A DNA stretch of 64,000 bases from Adhaeribacter radiodurans (GCF_014075995.1 NZ_CP055153.1:1178001-1242000); one strand, 5' to 3'. Numbered from the stretch's first letter, positions 17,882 through 27,315 are shown. Notes: a model not told the origin generated them from the sequence alone. Translations and numbers: made by a program.

Positions 17882-18862
17882 TTATGCTTGGGCATTGTAG
17901 CCTAACCGTTGCCGTACCCGCGCGAGTACCTGCGAGCCAATGACCCGGGCTTTGGCTGCACCTTCGGCTAGCTTCTGATCTACTTCGGGTAGGTTGTTCA
18001 TGTAATAGTTAAATAACTCCCGTTCCCGCTTAAATTTAGTAATAATTAACTCGTATAAAGCTTGTTTCGCGTGCCCGTAACCGTAATTACCAGCCAAATA
18101 ATTAGCACGCATTTTTTCCGTTTCTTCCGACGAGGCTAACAAAGCATACAAAGTAAAAGTCGTATCGTTTTCCGGATCTTTAGGTTCTGCTAAGGTTTTA
18201 CTATCGGATATGATCGACATGATAGTTTTCCGTAAAGCCTTATCCTCTACAAAAATATCGATAATGTTACCGTACGATTTACTCATTTTAGTACCATCTG
18301 TACCCGGAATAGTCATTACTGTTTCGTCTATTTTGGCTTGTGGTACTACAAAGGTTTGACCATACGTATTATTAAAGGCATTGGCAATGTCGCGAGCTAT
18401 TTCCAAATGTTGCATTTGGTCTTTCCCTACCGGTATAAATTCAGCCTCATACAAAAGAATATCAGCAGTCATAAGAACCGGGTAGGTAAATACACCTGCA
18501 TTTACATCAGATAGGCGGTTTAATTTATCTTTAAAGGAATGAGCATTGGCCAGCATGGGATACGGTGCCAGGCAGCTCAGGTACCAGGTAAGTTCGGTAA
18601 CTTCAGGTAAATCCGATTGCCGGTAAAATATATTGCGATTAGTATCAAACCCAAAAGCTAACCACGCGGCAGCTACCGCATACGTGTTCTGACGCAATAG
18701 CTGGGCATCGCGCACCGAAGTGAGCGAGTGCATATCCGCAATAAAATAAAGTGAATCGTTGGCAGAGTTTTTAGAAAGCTCAATAGCCGGAATGATGGCG
18801 CCTAACAGGTTGCCTAAATGCGGCCGTCCGGAGCTTTGAATGCCAGTTAAAATACGCGACAT
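17882..18862 (-). CDS. trpS: Tryptophanyl-tRNA synthetase
   Basis: The protein has 326 residues, the normal size for bacterial class I TrpRS, and charges tRNA-Trp in the cytoplasm. The N terminus MSRILTGIQSSGRPHLGNLL holds the HIGH-equivalent PHLGN and the conserved TGIQSSG stretch. The KMSKS loop is exact (GTDGTKMSKSYGN). The specificity region LYFIADMHSLT and PVGKDQMQHLEIARDIA are also typical. The gene appears monocistronic: its start is about 200 bases from the next gene, in a spacer with short degenerate repeats. Confidence 0.97.
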   Translation of the reverse strand: MSRILTGIQSSGRPHLGNLLGAIIPAIELSKNSANDSLYFIADMHSLTSVRDAQLLRQNTYAVAAAWLAFGFDTNRNIFYRQSDLPEVTELTWYLSCLAPYPMLANAHSFKDKLNRLSDVNAGVFTYPVLMTADILLYEAEFIPVGKDQMQHLEIARDIANAFNNTYGQTFVVPQAKIDETVMTIPGTDGTKMSKSYGNIIDIFVEDKALRKTIMSIISDSKTLAEPKDPENDTTFTLYALLASSEETEKMRANYLAGNYGYGHAKQALYELIITKFKRERELFNYYMNNLPEVDQKLAEGAAKARVIGSQVLARVRQRLGYNAQA

Positions 18863-18884
18863 ACTATAATTAAATTTTTGGCAA

Positions 18885-18940
18885 GTTAGTTATGAAAGTT
18901 GCAGGTTGCAAGTTACAGGTGGAAAGGTTAGAAAGTTGGC
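18885..18940. repeat. Degenerate 7-8-base tandem repeat upstream of trpS
   Basis: Successive units begin GTT or GTG and end in A/G: GTTGCAG, GTTGCAA, GTTACAG, GTGGAAAG, GTTAGAAA. The units vary in sequence but keep the phase. Related repeats occur at 25977 and 32965. Confidence 0.55.
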
Positions 18941-19063
18941 ATATTCAGAAACTACAAATAGTACTTCATCAAAAGCACCAAATTTCATAAATATTAGAAG
19001 ATATACTACGCTAATAATCGCAAGAACTTGATAAATCTTATTTTTTGATTTTCAACCTAAAAC

Positions 19064-19864
19064 CTACAACTCGCTTTTGTCTAGTACGGCTTCGTGTTGA
19101 ATTTCTTCGGAAAGGTGATTCCCAAGGTAGCGGTCAATAGCAAAATGAGCCAGGTATAAAAGAGGCGTAAGAACTACAGCTACCACAAATTTATACATAT
19201 AATTAATGGTAGCTACTGCCAAAACTTGTTTTAAAGGCCAATTCCCAAACAAATAAAAAGCCACGAACAATACCACCAGCGAATCGATTAGCTGCGACAC
19301 TAACGTGGAACCTGTGGCTCGTAACCAGATTTTGCGGCTACCGGTAACCCTGCGTAACCAATGAAAAACCGAAGCATCTAAGAATTGCGAAATTAAAAAT
19401 GCCGTTACTGATCCGATAATAATGCCCGAGCTCTGGCGAAAAATACTGTTGAAAGCAAAATTAATATTAAATGGATGGCCAGCGGCATCTTTGTTATTTA
19501 CATCTAACCAGAACTGCGCTGGGGGCAAGGCACCAATAACGGTAATTACTAAAAACATATACAAAATCAGCAGTACCGTAATAACACTAATTTTTTTAAC
19601 GCCCTCTTTCCCAAAATACTCATTAATAATATCGGTACTAATAAATACTATGGGCCATATTACTACGCCGGCGGTTAAATTAAAATCTAAGTTAAATCCG
19701 GGTAAAACTGGAATTTGAGCTCCTGGTAAACCAAAAATTGCCTCTGCCGAAAATATTTTAACTCCAATTAATTCTGCTAATAAAGCATTCGCCAGAAAAA
19801 TACTGCATAAAATTAAAAATAAGGTGTTTCGTTTTCGATGGGCAGATAAAGCTAACTTAGCCAT
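19064..19864 (-). CDS. Queuosine precursor transporter (YhhQ/DUF165 family)
   Basis: This is an integral inner-membrane protein of 266 residues with about six hydrophobic segments. Family markers are the early ANALLAELIGVKIFS segment, GVVIWPIVFISTDIINEYFG and KIWLRATGSTLVSQLIDSLVVLFVAF, where the TDIINEY and LVSQLIDS blocks are typical of the YhhQ group. Known members import 7-cyano- or 7-aminomethyl-7-deazaguanine for queuosine in tRNA. The C terminus is hydrophilic and acidic. It is minus-strand and stands alone between trpS and rnz. No preQ1 riboswitch was recognised upstream. Confidence 0.9.
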   Translation of the reverse strand: MAKLALSAHRKRNTLFLILCSIFLANALLAELIGVKIFSAEAIFGLPGAQIPVLPGFNLDFNLTAGVVIWPIVFISTDIINEYFGKEGVKKISVITVLLILYMFLVITVIGALPPAQFWLDVNNKDAAGHPFNINFAFNSIFRQSSGIIIGSVTAFLISQFLDASVFHWLRRVTGSRKIWLRATGSTLVSQLIDSLVVLFVAFYLFGNWPLKQVLAVATINYMYKFVVAVVLTPLLYLAHFAIDRYLGNHLSEEIQHEAVLDKSEL

Positions 19865-20064
19865 AGTAAATTTTTGCCAGCTAAATTACGCGAAGAAGTC
19901 AAAAATAAAAGAGGGAAAAGCTATTTATTTGCTTCATTATCTTAATTATTCGCTCTCCTATATGTAAGTAAAAAGACTAGCGAATTATTATTACTAAAAG
20001 CTTAAATGCCCGAATAGAGATGCTTGTTTTGAGTTGAATTTATAGAGATTCGAAAATTAACGGT

Positions 20065-20982
20065 TTACTCTAAAATACTGATGGTTTTGCCTTCGGTGGC
20101 CAGTTGCGTGTTGTCGAAAACAGATTTAGCTTCGAGCAGAAGAGGAGTTAAATCGCGGTAGCGTACCGAAAAATGACCAATTAATAAGCGTTTCACCTCG
20201 GCCTTTCGCGCCAAAGTAGCTGCCTGAAGAGCTGTGGAGTGCATTGTGTAGGCTGCTTGCTCCTTGAGTTCGTCCAGAAAAGTAGCTTCGTGGTACAATA
20301 AATCAACTTGTTTAATGTACGGCAGAATATCTTCTTTATAGCGGGTGTCAGAACAGTAAGCGTATGAACGGCTACGGTTTGGTTCGCTGGTTACATCGGC
20401 GTTTGCTACCAGTAAATTGCCAGTTTCATCTAAAATGTCTTCGCCGGCTTTAAGCCGCACTAACTGGGCTGGGGTTAAAAAGCCAGGTAATTTATCTTTA
20501 ATTAAATGCCTTAGTTTAGGTTTTTCCCGGAATAAAAAGCCGCAGCAATCTATCCGGTGCTGCATGGGCAAGGTGTGTACCGTAATGGCTTTGTCTTCAA
20601 ATACCTGCGCGTGAACCGTAGTATCGAGTTCGTGATAAGTAAGTTTAAAGCTTAGTTGGGTATGAGAATACCTGAATTGTGTAGTGAGTATTTCGTCTAA
20701 ACCTGCGGGACCAAATAAATTTAAGGGCTGCGTGCGTTGTTGCAGGTGCATAGTGGAGAGCAATCCAAACAAACCGAAAAAATGATCGCCGTGGAGATGG
20801 CTGATGAAGATATTAGAAATGCGCTGATGCTTTACTTTGTAACGCATCAGCTGCATTTGGGTATTTTCGCCGCAATCAATTAGATTAATTTGATTGCCTA
20901 TGGTTAAAACCTGAGCGGTATGATGACGATCGGGAGAAGGAGTGGCGGAAGAACTGCCTAGTATTTTAAGCTCAAATTCCAA
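20065..20982 (-). CDS. rnz: Ribonuclease Z
   Basis: The protein has 305 residues, a metallo-beta-lactamase-fold endonuclease that trims tRNA 3' ends. Zinc ligands are visible in SHLHGDHFFGLFGLLSTMHL (the HxHxDH motif). Further His/Asp ligands lie in YCSDTRYKEDI, in YHEATFLDELKEQAAYTMHSTA, and in RLLIGHFSVRYRD. The early FELKILGSSSATPSPDRHHTAQVL strand is typical of RNase Z. It starts 17 bases after the STAS gene, so the two are probably co-transcribed, an order I associate with Bacteroidota. Confidence 0.95.
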   Translation of the reverse strand: MEFELKILGSSSATPSPDRHHTAQVLTIGNQINLIDCGENTQMQLMRYKVKHQRISNIFISHLHGDHFFGLFGLLSTMHLQQRTQPLNLFGPAGLDEILTTQFRYSHTQLSFKLTYHELDTTVHAQVFEDKAITVHTLPMQHRIDCCGFLFREKPKLRHLIKDKLPGFLTPAQLVRLKAGEDILDETGNLLVANADVTSEPNRSRSYAYCSDTRYKEDILPYIKQVDLLYHEATFLDELKEQAAYTMHSTALQAATLARKAEVKRLLIGHFSVRYRDLTPLLLEAKSVFDNTQLATEGKTISILE

Positions 20983-20999
20983 TACTTCCGCTGCTTACC

Positions 21000-21377
21000 T
21001 TATTCTTCTTTGTTTGTTAAATCGCGCTCGATCTCGTGTAAAAATACCCGGTCAATAGCTTCTTCTACGGTAGGTAAAATGTTTAATACAGATTCTAATT
21101 TAGAAATAGTAATTAATTTCATTACGTGATCTTGTAAACCAGCTAGAATTAATAAACCATTAGAAGAATTACATAAACGATTAGCAATTAAGATAGAGCT
21201 TAAACCGGATGAATCGGTATATTTTACGTTGCTTAAATCCAGAATAAGGTTGGAGATACCTTCGGCGTTAAGTTTAACAAATTCTGATTTTAAATCTGGG
21301 GCAATAGTTGTATCTAATTTCTTCTCATCAATGGTGATGATAGTATAATTTTCTTTTTTATCAATGGTGTATTTCAT
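21000..21377 (-). CDS. STAS-domain protein (anti-sigma factor antagonist type)
   Basis: The protein is a single STAS domain of 125 residues (MKYTIDKKENYTIITIDEKK, ending with an acidic/Lys tail DLTNKEE). The phosphoacceptor loop is NVKYTDSSGLSSILIANRL, with the DSSG motif whose Ser is phosphorylated by anti-sigma kinases in the SpoIIAA family. No kinase or sigma gene is adjacent, so a partner-switching role is inferred. It sits 17 bases upstream of rnz and 84 bases downstream of purC on the same strand. Confidence 0.9.
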   Translation of the reverse strand: MKYTIDKKENYTIITIDEKKLDTTIAPDLKSEFVKLNAEGISNLILDLSNVKYTDSSGLSSILIANRLCNSSNGLLILAGLQDHVMKLITISKLESVLNILPTVEEAIDRVFLHEIERDLTNKEE

Positions 21378-21461
21378 AAGAACTGAAATAATGTTTAGAG
21401 TGCGAATGTACTAAAAAAAATTAATATTTTATAATATAAAAGGGTAACTCAAGCCCTATAG

Positions 21462-22394
21462 TTAAACATTTTGCAATATACTAGCCTCTATTCGCGCAAG
21501 TGCCTGATTATAATCCGTCTTCTGGAAAGGCGTGCCGGTAACCACTTCAAATAGCTCAATATAGCGTTCAGAGATGCTTTGAATCCAGTCATCGTCCATC
21601 TCTGGAACGCGTTGATTAGCCTTTCCCTGAAAGTCGTTTTCTATTAACCATTTACGAACAAACTCCTTCGATAATTGTTTTTGCGTTTGGCCATCTTTTT
21701 GTCTTTCGGTGTAACCATCCGCATAAAAATAGCGCGAAGAGTCGGGGGTATGCACTTCGTCAATCAGGTAAATTTTTTCATCTACTTTCCCAAACTCGTA
21801 CTTAGTATCTACCAGCAATAATCCCTGTTGGGCGGCCATTTCGGTACCCCGGGTAAACAGTTGACGCGTGTAATTTTCGAGTTGGCGGTAATCTTCTTCA
21901 GATACGATCCCGGTTGCTATAATATCCTCCGGCGAAATATCTTCGTCGTGGCCTTCGGCGGCTTTGGTGGTTGGGGTAATAATAGGTTCCGGTAGTTTGT
22001 CGTTTTCGCGTAGTCCCTCTGGTAAACTGGCCCCGCAAATTGCCCGTTTGCCGCTCTGGTATTCGCGCCAGGCATGGCCTGCCAGGTACCCCCGGATTAC
22101 CATTTCTACTTTAAATGGTTCGCAATTTATCCCGATTGTTACATTGGGATCAGGATGGGACAATACCCAGTTGGGCACAATATCCGAAGTAGCTTTTAAA
22201 AACGTGGCTGCAATTTGATTTAGTACTTGTCCTTTAAACGGAATGGCGCGGGGTAATACCACATCAAAAGCCGATATGCGGTCAGTAGCAACTACCGCCA
22301 GCTTATCCTGAAAGTAATAGACATCCCGAACTTTGCCCCGGTAAAAACCTGTCTGTTTAGCGAAATGAAAGTTTGTCTCTTTAAGAGCCTGCAT
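21462..22394 (-). CDS. purC: Phosphoribosylaminoimidazole-succinocarboxamide synthase
   Basis: The protein has about 310 residues (start at 22394 or 22397; the two Met codons are adjacent). It joins CAIR and aspartate in purine synthesis using ATP. Signature stretches are [58 protein letters not shown] and [20 protein letters not shown]. The length fits the longer bacterial form rather than the 240-residue enterobacterial one. The next gene (STAS) follows at 84 bases. No purine box or riboswitch was recognised upstream. Confidence 0.96.
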   Translation of the reverse strand: MQALKETNFHFAKQTGFYRGKVRDVYYFQDKLAVVATDRISAFDVVLPRAIPFKGQVLNQIAATFLKATSDIVPNWVLSHPDPNVTIGINCEPFKVEMVIRGYLAGHAWREYQSGKRAICGASLPEGLRENDKLPEPIITPTTKAAEGHDEDISPEDIIATGIVSEEDYRQLENYTRQLFTRGTEMAAQQGLLLVDTKYEFGKVDEKIYLIDEVHTPDSSRYFYADGYTERQKDGQTQKQLSKEFVRKWLIENDFQGKANQRVPEMDDDWIQSISERYIELFEVVTGTPFQKTDYNQALARIEASILQNV

Positions 22395-22645
22395 CAAAAT
22401 TTTTCTTCTGAGTGGGTTGTAAAGTTAGTAAGATATTCTGAAGTCCAAAATAGGTCAAAATACGGATAAGGGTTTGCCGAAGAGGTTTATATATACCTAT
22501 ATTTTGTGTTAATACAGCGTTTATTCAATTATTTAACTAATCTGTTTAATAAATGAAATGTAGGTTACGGCAAATTTTAAAAACTCGTAATTTTTGTTTT
22601 ACTAAATTATTTACTTAAATGCCAAAAAAGTTAACTTATTTTTAG

Positions 22646-22678
22646 CAAAAACAAAAAAGCCTGTATTAAACAGGCTTT
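22646..22678 (-). terminator. Terminator after lysA
   Basis: AAAGCCTGT and ACAGGCTTT pair perfectly around a five-base loop. On the minus strand the stem runs into TTTTTTGTTTTT. It lies 24 bases past the lysA stop. The remaining 22398-22645 spacer is AT-rich with nothing recognised. Confidence 0.85.
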
Positions 22679-22701
22679 CTCCCAATATATAAAGTTAGAT
22701 T

Positions 22702-23844
22702 TTACTTGTAAATAGCTGGAGCTTTTTCCCGTAAATTATAGTTCGAGGCCATAACTTCGGCGTACGCTCCTGCCGTGCGGATGGCAATTAAGTCGTGGCG
22801 TTTGGTCTCAGGCAGAGCAACATTCTGAGCAAAGCAATCCGATGATTCGCAGATTGGCCCTACCACATCGTAAACTTGCTCCGGTAAATTACTGGTTAAG
22901 TTATCAATTTTGTGGTACGCCTGGTAGAGCATCGGGCGAATTAATTCCGTCATGCCGGCATCCAGAATAGCAAAATTTTTCTTTTGACCTTTTTTAATGT
23001 AAAGTACTTTAGATAATAAGGTGCCACATTGAGCAACCAAGGCTCGACCTAACTCAAAATGTACTACTTGACCCGGTTGTACGGCCAAATGCTCGTTAAA
23101 AATAGCAAAGTACGCCGCAAAATCTGGGATTGGATTTTCCTCAGGGGCGTGATAATCTACGCCCAAACCACCTCCCACATTCAAATGCTTTAAATTAAAG
23201 GCTTGTTCGCGGAACCATTGTTGAATTTCGTTCACCCGGAGACTTAATTTTTCAAAAACAACCAGGTCTGTGATTTGCGAACCAATGTGAAAATGTATAC
23301 CAATTAATTCCAGATTAGGTAAGCGCCGCAGCAAGGCCAAGACATCGGCCAACTCCCAGGTATTAATGCCAAATTTATTTTCTTCGAGACCAGTGGTTAT
23401 GTATTTGTGCGTATTGGCGTTTACGTTCGGGTTGATACGCAAGGCAATCCGGGCAATTTTATTTTGCTGCTGTGCCAGTTCGCTGATAATTTCCAATTCC
23501 TGCATCGATTCGCAGTTAAAGCAGAAAATATCATGCTCTAAGGCAAAATTAATTTCAGCATCAGATTTACCCACTCCCGCAAAAACAATTTGGTCTGCCC
23601 TAAAACCAGTGGCTAAAGCTTGTTTAATTTCGTTACCACTTACACAGTCCGCCCCAAAACCTGCCTGCTGAATTAATTTTAAAATGGGCTCGTTGCTATT
23701 TGCTTTTAAGGCATAATGCACATGGTAGCCATAACGGTTAGCTTCGGTACGGGCTGCCTGTAAAGTTTGCTGTAATAAATTAAGATCGTAGAAATAAAAG
23801 GGCGTGTTTTGCCCATTCCAGTTTTGCTGGGTCAGATTAAGCAT
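22702..23844 (-). CDS. lysA: Diaminopimelate decarboxylase
   Basis: The protein has 380 residues and performs the last step of lysine synthesis, meso-DAP to lysine. The PLP lysine lies in VHYALKANSNEP. Other conserved blocks are FGADCVSGNEIKQAL, IGIHFHIGSQI, LNVGGGLGVDY and the C-terminal GPICESSDCFAQN with the CESxD active-site Cys. The chosen start, ATG 23844, overlaps the end of lysC by 8 bases (ATGCTTAA), which suggests translational coupling. An upstream in-frame ATG at 23868 would overlap more deeply. The protein ends with GAYAEVMASNYNLREKAP, typical of the family. Confidence 0.96.
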   Translation of the reverse strand: MLNLTQQNWNGQNTPFYFYDLNLLQQTLQAARTEANRYGYHVHYALKANSNEPILKLIQQAGFGADCVSGNEIKQALATGFRADQIVFAGVGKSDAEINFALEHDIFCFNCESMQELEIISELAQQQNKIARIALRINPNVNANTHKYITTGLEENKFGINTWELADVLALLRRLPNLELIGIHFHIGSQITDLVVFEKLSLRVNEIQQWFREQAFNLKHLNVGGGLGVDYHAPEENPIPDFAAYFAIFNEHLAVQPGQVVHFELGRALVAQCGTLLSKVLYIKKGQKKNFAILDAGMTELIRPMLYQAYHKIDNLTSNLPEQVYDVVGPICESSDCFAQNVALPETKRHDLIAIRTAGAYAEVMASNYNLREKAPAIYK

Positions 23845-25168
23845 GTGCGGGTTCCCTTTCAAATACACCTTCGTTTAAAGCTACTAAAGCTCGTTTTTTA
23901 TCGGTGGTACTAATTAATAAGCTAATGTTGTTTTTACTGCCGCCGTAAGAAATCATGCGCAGAGGAATATTTTTTAAAGCTTCAAATATTTTTACTGTAG
24001 TACCGGGTACTTCTTCAATTGAGTCGCCTACTAAGCAAATAATAGTTTGACTTTCATCTACCTGCACCGAACCAAATTCTTTTAATTCCGCAATTATATC
24101 CGACAAGTGTTTTGTATTATCAATGGTTAAGGATACGGCTACTTCCGAAGTCGTAATCATATCGATAGGGGTTTTATATTCTTCAAATACTTCAAAAATC
24201 CGCCGTAAAAAACCATAAGCAAGCAGCATCCGGCTAGATTTTACATTAATGGCCACAATGCCGTCTTTAGCGGCTACGGCCTTTATGCTCTTGCCCGACG
24301 ATAGCGACGAAATGGTAGTCCCCTTTGCTTCCGGCTGCATAGTGTTGAGCAATTTTACCGGTATGTTTTTTTGCTTAGCAGGTAAAACGCTGGAAGGATG
24401 CAGAATTTTAACACCAAAATAAGCTAACTCGGCTGCTTCATCGAACGATAACCCGGCAATTGGATAGGTGTTCCGTACAATACGCGGATCGTTATTGTGC
24501 ATGCCGTCAATATCGGTCCAGATTTGGATTTCGGTGGCTTTTACAGCGGCTCCAATCAGCGAAGCCGAGTAATCGCTGCCACCGCGTTTTAAATTATCTA
24601 TTTCCCCGAACGAATTACGACAAATATAGCCTTGCGTAACGAAAAGATTATTATGGGGATGTTTGGCTAAAGTAGTACTTAATTCTTGCTGCAAAAATTT
24701 AGTGTCTGGTTCCTCATTTTCGTCTATGCGCATAAAATTGAGGGCCGGCAACAAAACAGAGTCCAGGTTCATTTCCTCCAGTAGAAACTGAAATAAAGCC
24801 GTAGAAAGTAATTCGCCCTGGGCTAAAATAGCCCGTTCTTCGCGAATAGAAAAAGGACCTGTTGCCATTGATTTAATAAAATCAAAGTGAGAAATTACTA
24901 AATCCAGTGCTGCAAATTTTTTCTTTTCGGTGGTATACAAACCTTTTATTACTTCCCGGTAAATTTTATATAAATTTTCGGTAAGTTGAAGCGCTTCCTG
25001 GGTTTGTTGTTGGTAAAACTTACCGGCAATTTCGACCAGCTTATTCGTAGTACCCGACATAGCCGATAATACCACAATTTTACGATACTCGTCGTTAACC
25101 AGGTTGGCTACCAATTTCATGTTTTGGGGAGAACCTACCGAGGTGCCGCCAAACTTTAAAATTTTCAT
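23837..25168 (-). CDS. lysC: Aspartate kinase
   Basis: The protein has about 443 residues from ATG 25168 (MKILKFGGTSVGSPQNMK). A frame extension to 25192 adds eight residues without family character. It phosphorylates aspartate, the entry step to lysine, threonine and methionine. The kinase domain shows KFGGTSVG, VVLSAMSGTTNKLVE, the GGSDYSA substrate loop and WTDIDGMHNNDPRIV. Two ACT-type regulatory domains follow from about 300 (IDMITTSEVAVSLTIDN and VCLVGDS-like segments), so feedback control by an amino acid is likely. It is monofunctional, without homoserine dehydrogenase, and is coupled to lysA downstream. Confidence 0.96.
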   Translation of the reverse strand: MKILKFGGTSVGSPQNMKLVANLVNDEYRKIVVLSAMSGTTNKLVEIAGKFYQQQTQEALQLTENLYKIYREVIKGLYTTEKKKFAALDLVISHFDFIKSMATGPFSIREERAILAQGELLSTALFQFLLEEMNLDSVLLPALNFMRIDENEEPDTKFLQQELSTTLAKHPHNNLFVTQGYICRNSFGEIDNLKRGGSDYSASLIGAAVKATEIQIWTDIDGMHNNDPRIVRNTYPIAGLSFDEAAELAYFGVKILHPSSVLPAKQKNIPVKLLNTMQPEAKGTTISSLSSGKSIKAVAAKDGIVAINVKSSRMLLAYGFLRRIFEVFEEYKTPIDMITTSEVAVSLTIDNTKHLSDIIAELKEFGSVQVDESQTIICLVGDSIEEVPGTTVKIFEALKNIPLRMISYGGSKNNISLLISTTDKKRALVALNEGVFEREPAHA

Positions 25169-25442
25169 TAACAGGCAATTTATTTGTAGCAATGTGTCGC
25201 AAAACTACTAAATTCAGGGAGAAGCTGCTGAATTTTTTAGACTATTTGTTAAATAATTGTTAAAATTTTAGCTAATTACCTTTCTATTTACAAATATTAA
25301 TTAGCAACCAATTAGATTAGGTTAAAATTAAGAAATTCATAAAAAATTACCCTGGCAAGTCTACCATTGTTTTTACTCCCCGGCTTAAGCTGTCTTAAAT
25401 AGCTTATTCTATGAACTTTATTGAAGAATAGGTAAAACATTA

Positions 25443-25461
25443 TTCACTGTAATTCAGTAAA
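25443..25461. promoter_or_regulatory. Candidate BlaI-type operator upstream of an unknown gene
   Basis: TTCACTGTAATTCAGTAAA matches 16 of 19 bases of the palindrome upstream of blaI (36399-36417). It lies 49 bases before the ATG at 25511; the blaI copy lies 47 bases before its own ATG. The operator role is inferred from this similarity. The rest of the 25169-25510 spacer holds nothing recognised. Confidence 0.4.
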
Positions 25462-25510
25462 ATTATCTCTAAATATTTCCTTCCTACATTACGTTTAACT
25501 ACACTTGATT

Positions 25511-25969
25511 ATGGATGATTACAACTACGCCCATTCCGATACGGATTTAGATATTATATCTAAAAAAGAATTTTGGAAATTATTAAAAACTGGGCTAGTA
25601 ATTGATGCCCGGGCCGGTGGACTTATTTTGGGGCCTTCTATTGAACAAGGCGGCATTGATTGTGTGGCCGAAACACCCGAAGGTTTTACTAAAATTGGTA
25701 AAATCGAAGGCGGCGTTTTTATTGTTAATTCTTTAGCCAATAAGAACTACAGCGATAAATTACAGACATTTAACGCATATGATACCTTGTTTTACGAAGA
25801 TGAACCGGTCGATTACATTATTTCTCCTACAACCTGCGTCTATAATACGTTTGGGATAGAAGATAAATTGGTGTGGTTAAGAGGAGATGAATTTATCGTA
25901 AATAAATATGCTTCTTTTAAGTTTTTAAAAGAAATCGAAGAAATAAATTACTTTGATTTTCGGGTGTGA
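25511..25969 (+). CDS. Conserved hypothetical protein, possible toxin-immunity or regulatory type
   Basis: The protein has 152 residues from ATG 25511 (MDDYNYAHSDTDLDIISKKE); a TTG six bases earlier in frame is less likely. There is no signal peptide or membrane helix. It reads as a mixed alpha/beta cytoplasmic protein with VIDARAGGLILGPSIEQGGID, an aromatic-rich middle (YDTLFYEDEPVDYII) and IEEINYFDFRV at the end. No family is recognised, and the toxin-immunity idea rests only on its small acidic character. It is the only plus-strand gene among housekeeping genes of the opposite strand. A BlaI-like palindrome sits in its promoter region, and a period-8 repeat begins 7 bases after its stop. 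Confidence 0.75.
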   Translation: MDDYNYAHSDTDLDIISKKEFWKLLKTGLVIDARAGGLILGPSIEQGGIDCVAETPEGFTKIGKIEGGVFIVNSLANKNYSDKLQTFNAYDTLFYEDEPVDYIISPTTCVYNTFGIEDKLVWLRGDEFIVNKYASFKFLKEIEEINYFDFRV

Positions 25970-25976
25970 TGAATTA

Positions 25977-26032
25977 GTTGAAAAGTTTGAAAGTTAAAAG
26001 GTTATAAAGTTGAAAGATTGTAAAGTTTTTAT
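25977..26032. repeat. Degenerate period-8 tandem repeat
   Basis: Units GTTTGAAA, GTTAAAAG, GTTATAAA, GTTGAAAG, ATTGTAAA and GTTTTTAT follow each other without gaps, with the consensus GTTnnAAA. Confidence 0.6.
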
Positions 26033-26120
26033 TTAGATGTTTCCACTCTGTTTAGCTATTTTCTCTGATTCCTATTAATTATTGGCTTTTAACTAAGGTC
26101 CATCAACTATGGACTATTAA

Positions 26121-27314
26121 CTAAATTCCTTTCCTGATAATTAAAGCGGAGGCATTGCCGCCAAAACCAGCTGCTAACAATAGAACTCGCCGGATAACTT
26201 TGGGATTTTGCTGCTCCGGGATAAACACCGGGTAAGGAAATTTTAAAATTTTTTGATTTTCTAAAATCCAAAGCGCATATTCTAAACTAAGGGCAGCCGA
26301 AGCTCCCAATGTGTGCCCAATTAATAACTTATTCGAAGTGAGCACAGGTATGTTCTCCCCAAAAACTGCTTTAATCGCGGTTATTTCGGCGGCATCCCCA
26401 GCTGCGGTACCGGGGGCGTGTAGTACAATAGCATCAATCGTTTGATCATAAGCAGGTAATTGTTGCAATGCTCCCCCCATCGCTTTTTGAAAGTTTAAGC
26501 CTTCCCGTGAAATGCCGGTTTTACTCGTGATTTTCTCAAACCCAAACCCAATAGCTTCCAGCAGAATAGAATCGATTGTTAATTGATTCTCCGAATTGCG
26601 CTCCAAAGCAAACAAAGCGGCGCCTTCGCCTAGTACAAACGTATTTTGCTTTTCTGCATTTAAAGGGCGGCACCAGTAGTTATGGACTGGTTCTTTAGCG
26701 TAAATACCAATGGCTTGCATCTGGGCCACGGTAAAAGGCGTAAGCGGCGCTTCGGCGGCACCGGCCAAAAAACGCGTGGCCATGCCGGATTGTAACCAGG
26801 CAAACCCATTGGCTATGGCCTGCAAAGCTGTACTACAGGTAACCGAGTGGCTGATAACGGGGCCTTCCGTTTGCAAATCGTTGGCAACCCAACTCGAAAT
26901 ATTGCCTAAAGTTGTGGTAGGAGACGTTTGAGAAGATAATTGCGCCGGGTTGTTCCGGAAATCTTCCAGGTATTGCTCCATTAAACCGGTAGCGCCACGC
27001 GAAGATCCAATGTTCACGGCTATCTCGTTTTCGGCGTGCCAACCAGCTTGGGTAATAGCCTGCCTGGCTGCGTGCATTGCCAGCAAAACCGTCCGGTCCA
27101 GATTTTTGTACATTTTATTTTCCTGTCGGAGAGCGGTCACATGGTCTTCCGTTTCGGGGGATAATGCCGCCGCCGGAGCCGGATAATTTTTAAAAATTTT
27201 TAAATATATCCGGGAAGCAGCGTCCAAGTACGCTTTATTTACTTCCTGCGGGGTAGCACCCAAAGGCGAAATAGAGCCTAAGCCTTTTAAAGTGATGTAG
27301 CTTTTTTGTGTCAA
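26121..27314 (-). CDS. Beta-ketoacyl synthase (KAS I/II type) of the biotin operon
   Basis: The protein has 397 residues with a thiolase-fold condensing enzyme architecture. The full KAS triad is present: Cys160 (SVTCSTALQAI), His299 (LHAPGTAAGDAAE, a variant of HGTGTxxGD) and His334 (IGHTLGASAAL), plus Lys329. It starts one base after the bioA stop as the last gene of bioB-F-D-A-kas. No bioC, bioH, bioI, bioW or bioZ is in the window. A role in making the pimeloyl precursor is therefore plausible but inferred; a spare fatty-acid FabF is the alternative. It lacks the N-terminal RVVVTG motif of housekeeping FabF. Confidence 0.85.
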   Translation of the reverse strand: MTQKSYITLKGLGSISPLGATPQEVNKAYLDAASRIYLKIFKNYPAPAAALSPETEDHVTALRQENKMYKNLDRTVLLAMHAARQAITQAGWHAENEIAVNIGSSRGATGLMEQYLEDFRNNPAQLSSQTSPTTTLGNISSWVANDLQTEGPVISHSVTCSTALQAIANGFAWLQSGMATRFLAGAAEAPLTPFTVAQMQAIGIYAKEPVHNYWCRPLNAEKQNTFVLGEGAALFALERNSENQLTIDSILLEAIGFGFEKITSKTGISREGLNFQKAMGGALQQLPAYDQTIDAIVLHAPGTAAGDAAEITAIKAVFGENIPVLTSNKLLIGHTLGASAALSLEYALWILENQKILKFPYPVFIPEQQNPKVIRRVLLLAAGFGGNASALIIRKGI

Positions 27315-27315
27315 A

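Noticed and set aside
19865-20064. preQ1 riboswitch upstream of the queuosine transporter
   Set aside because: The spacer has no characteristic stem or preQ1 motif that I could recognise.
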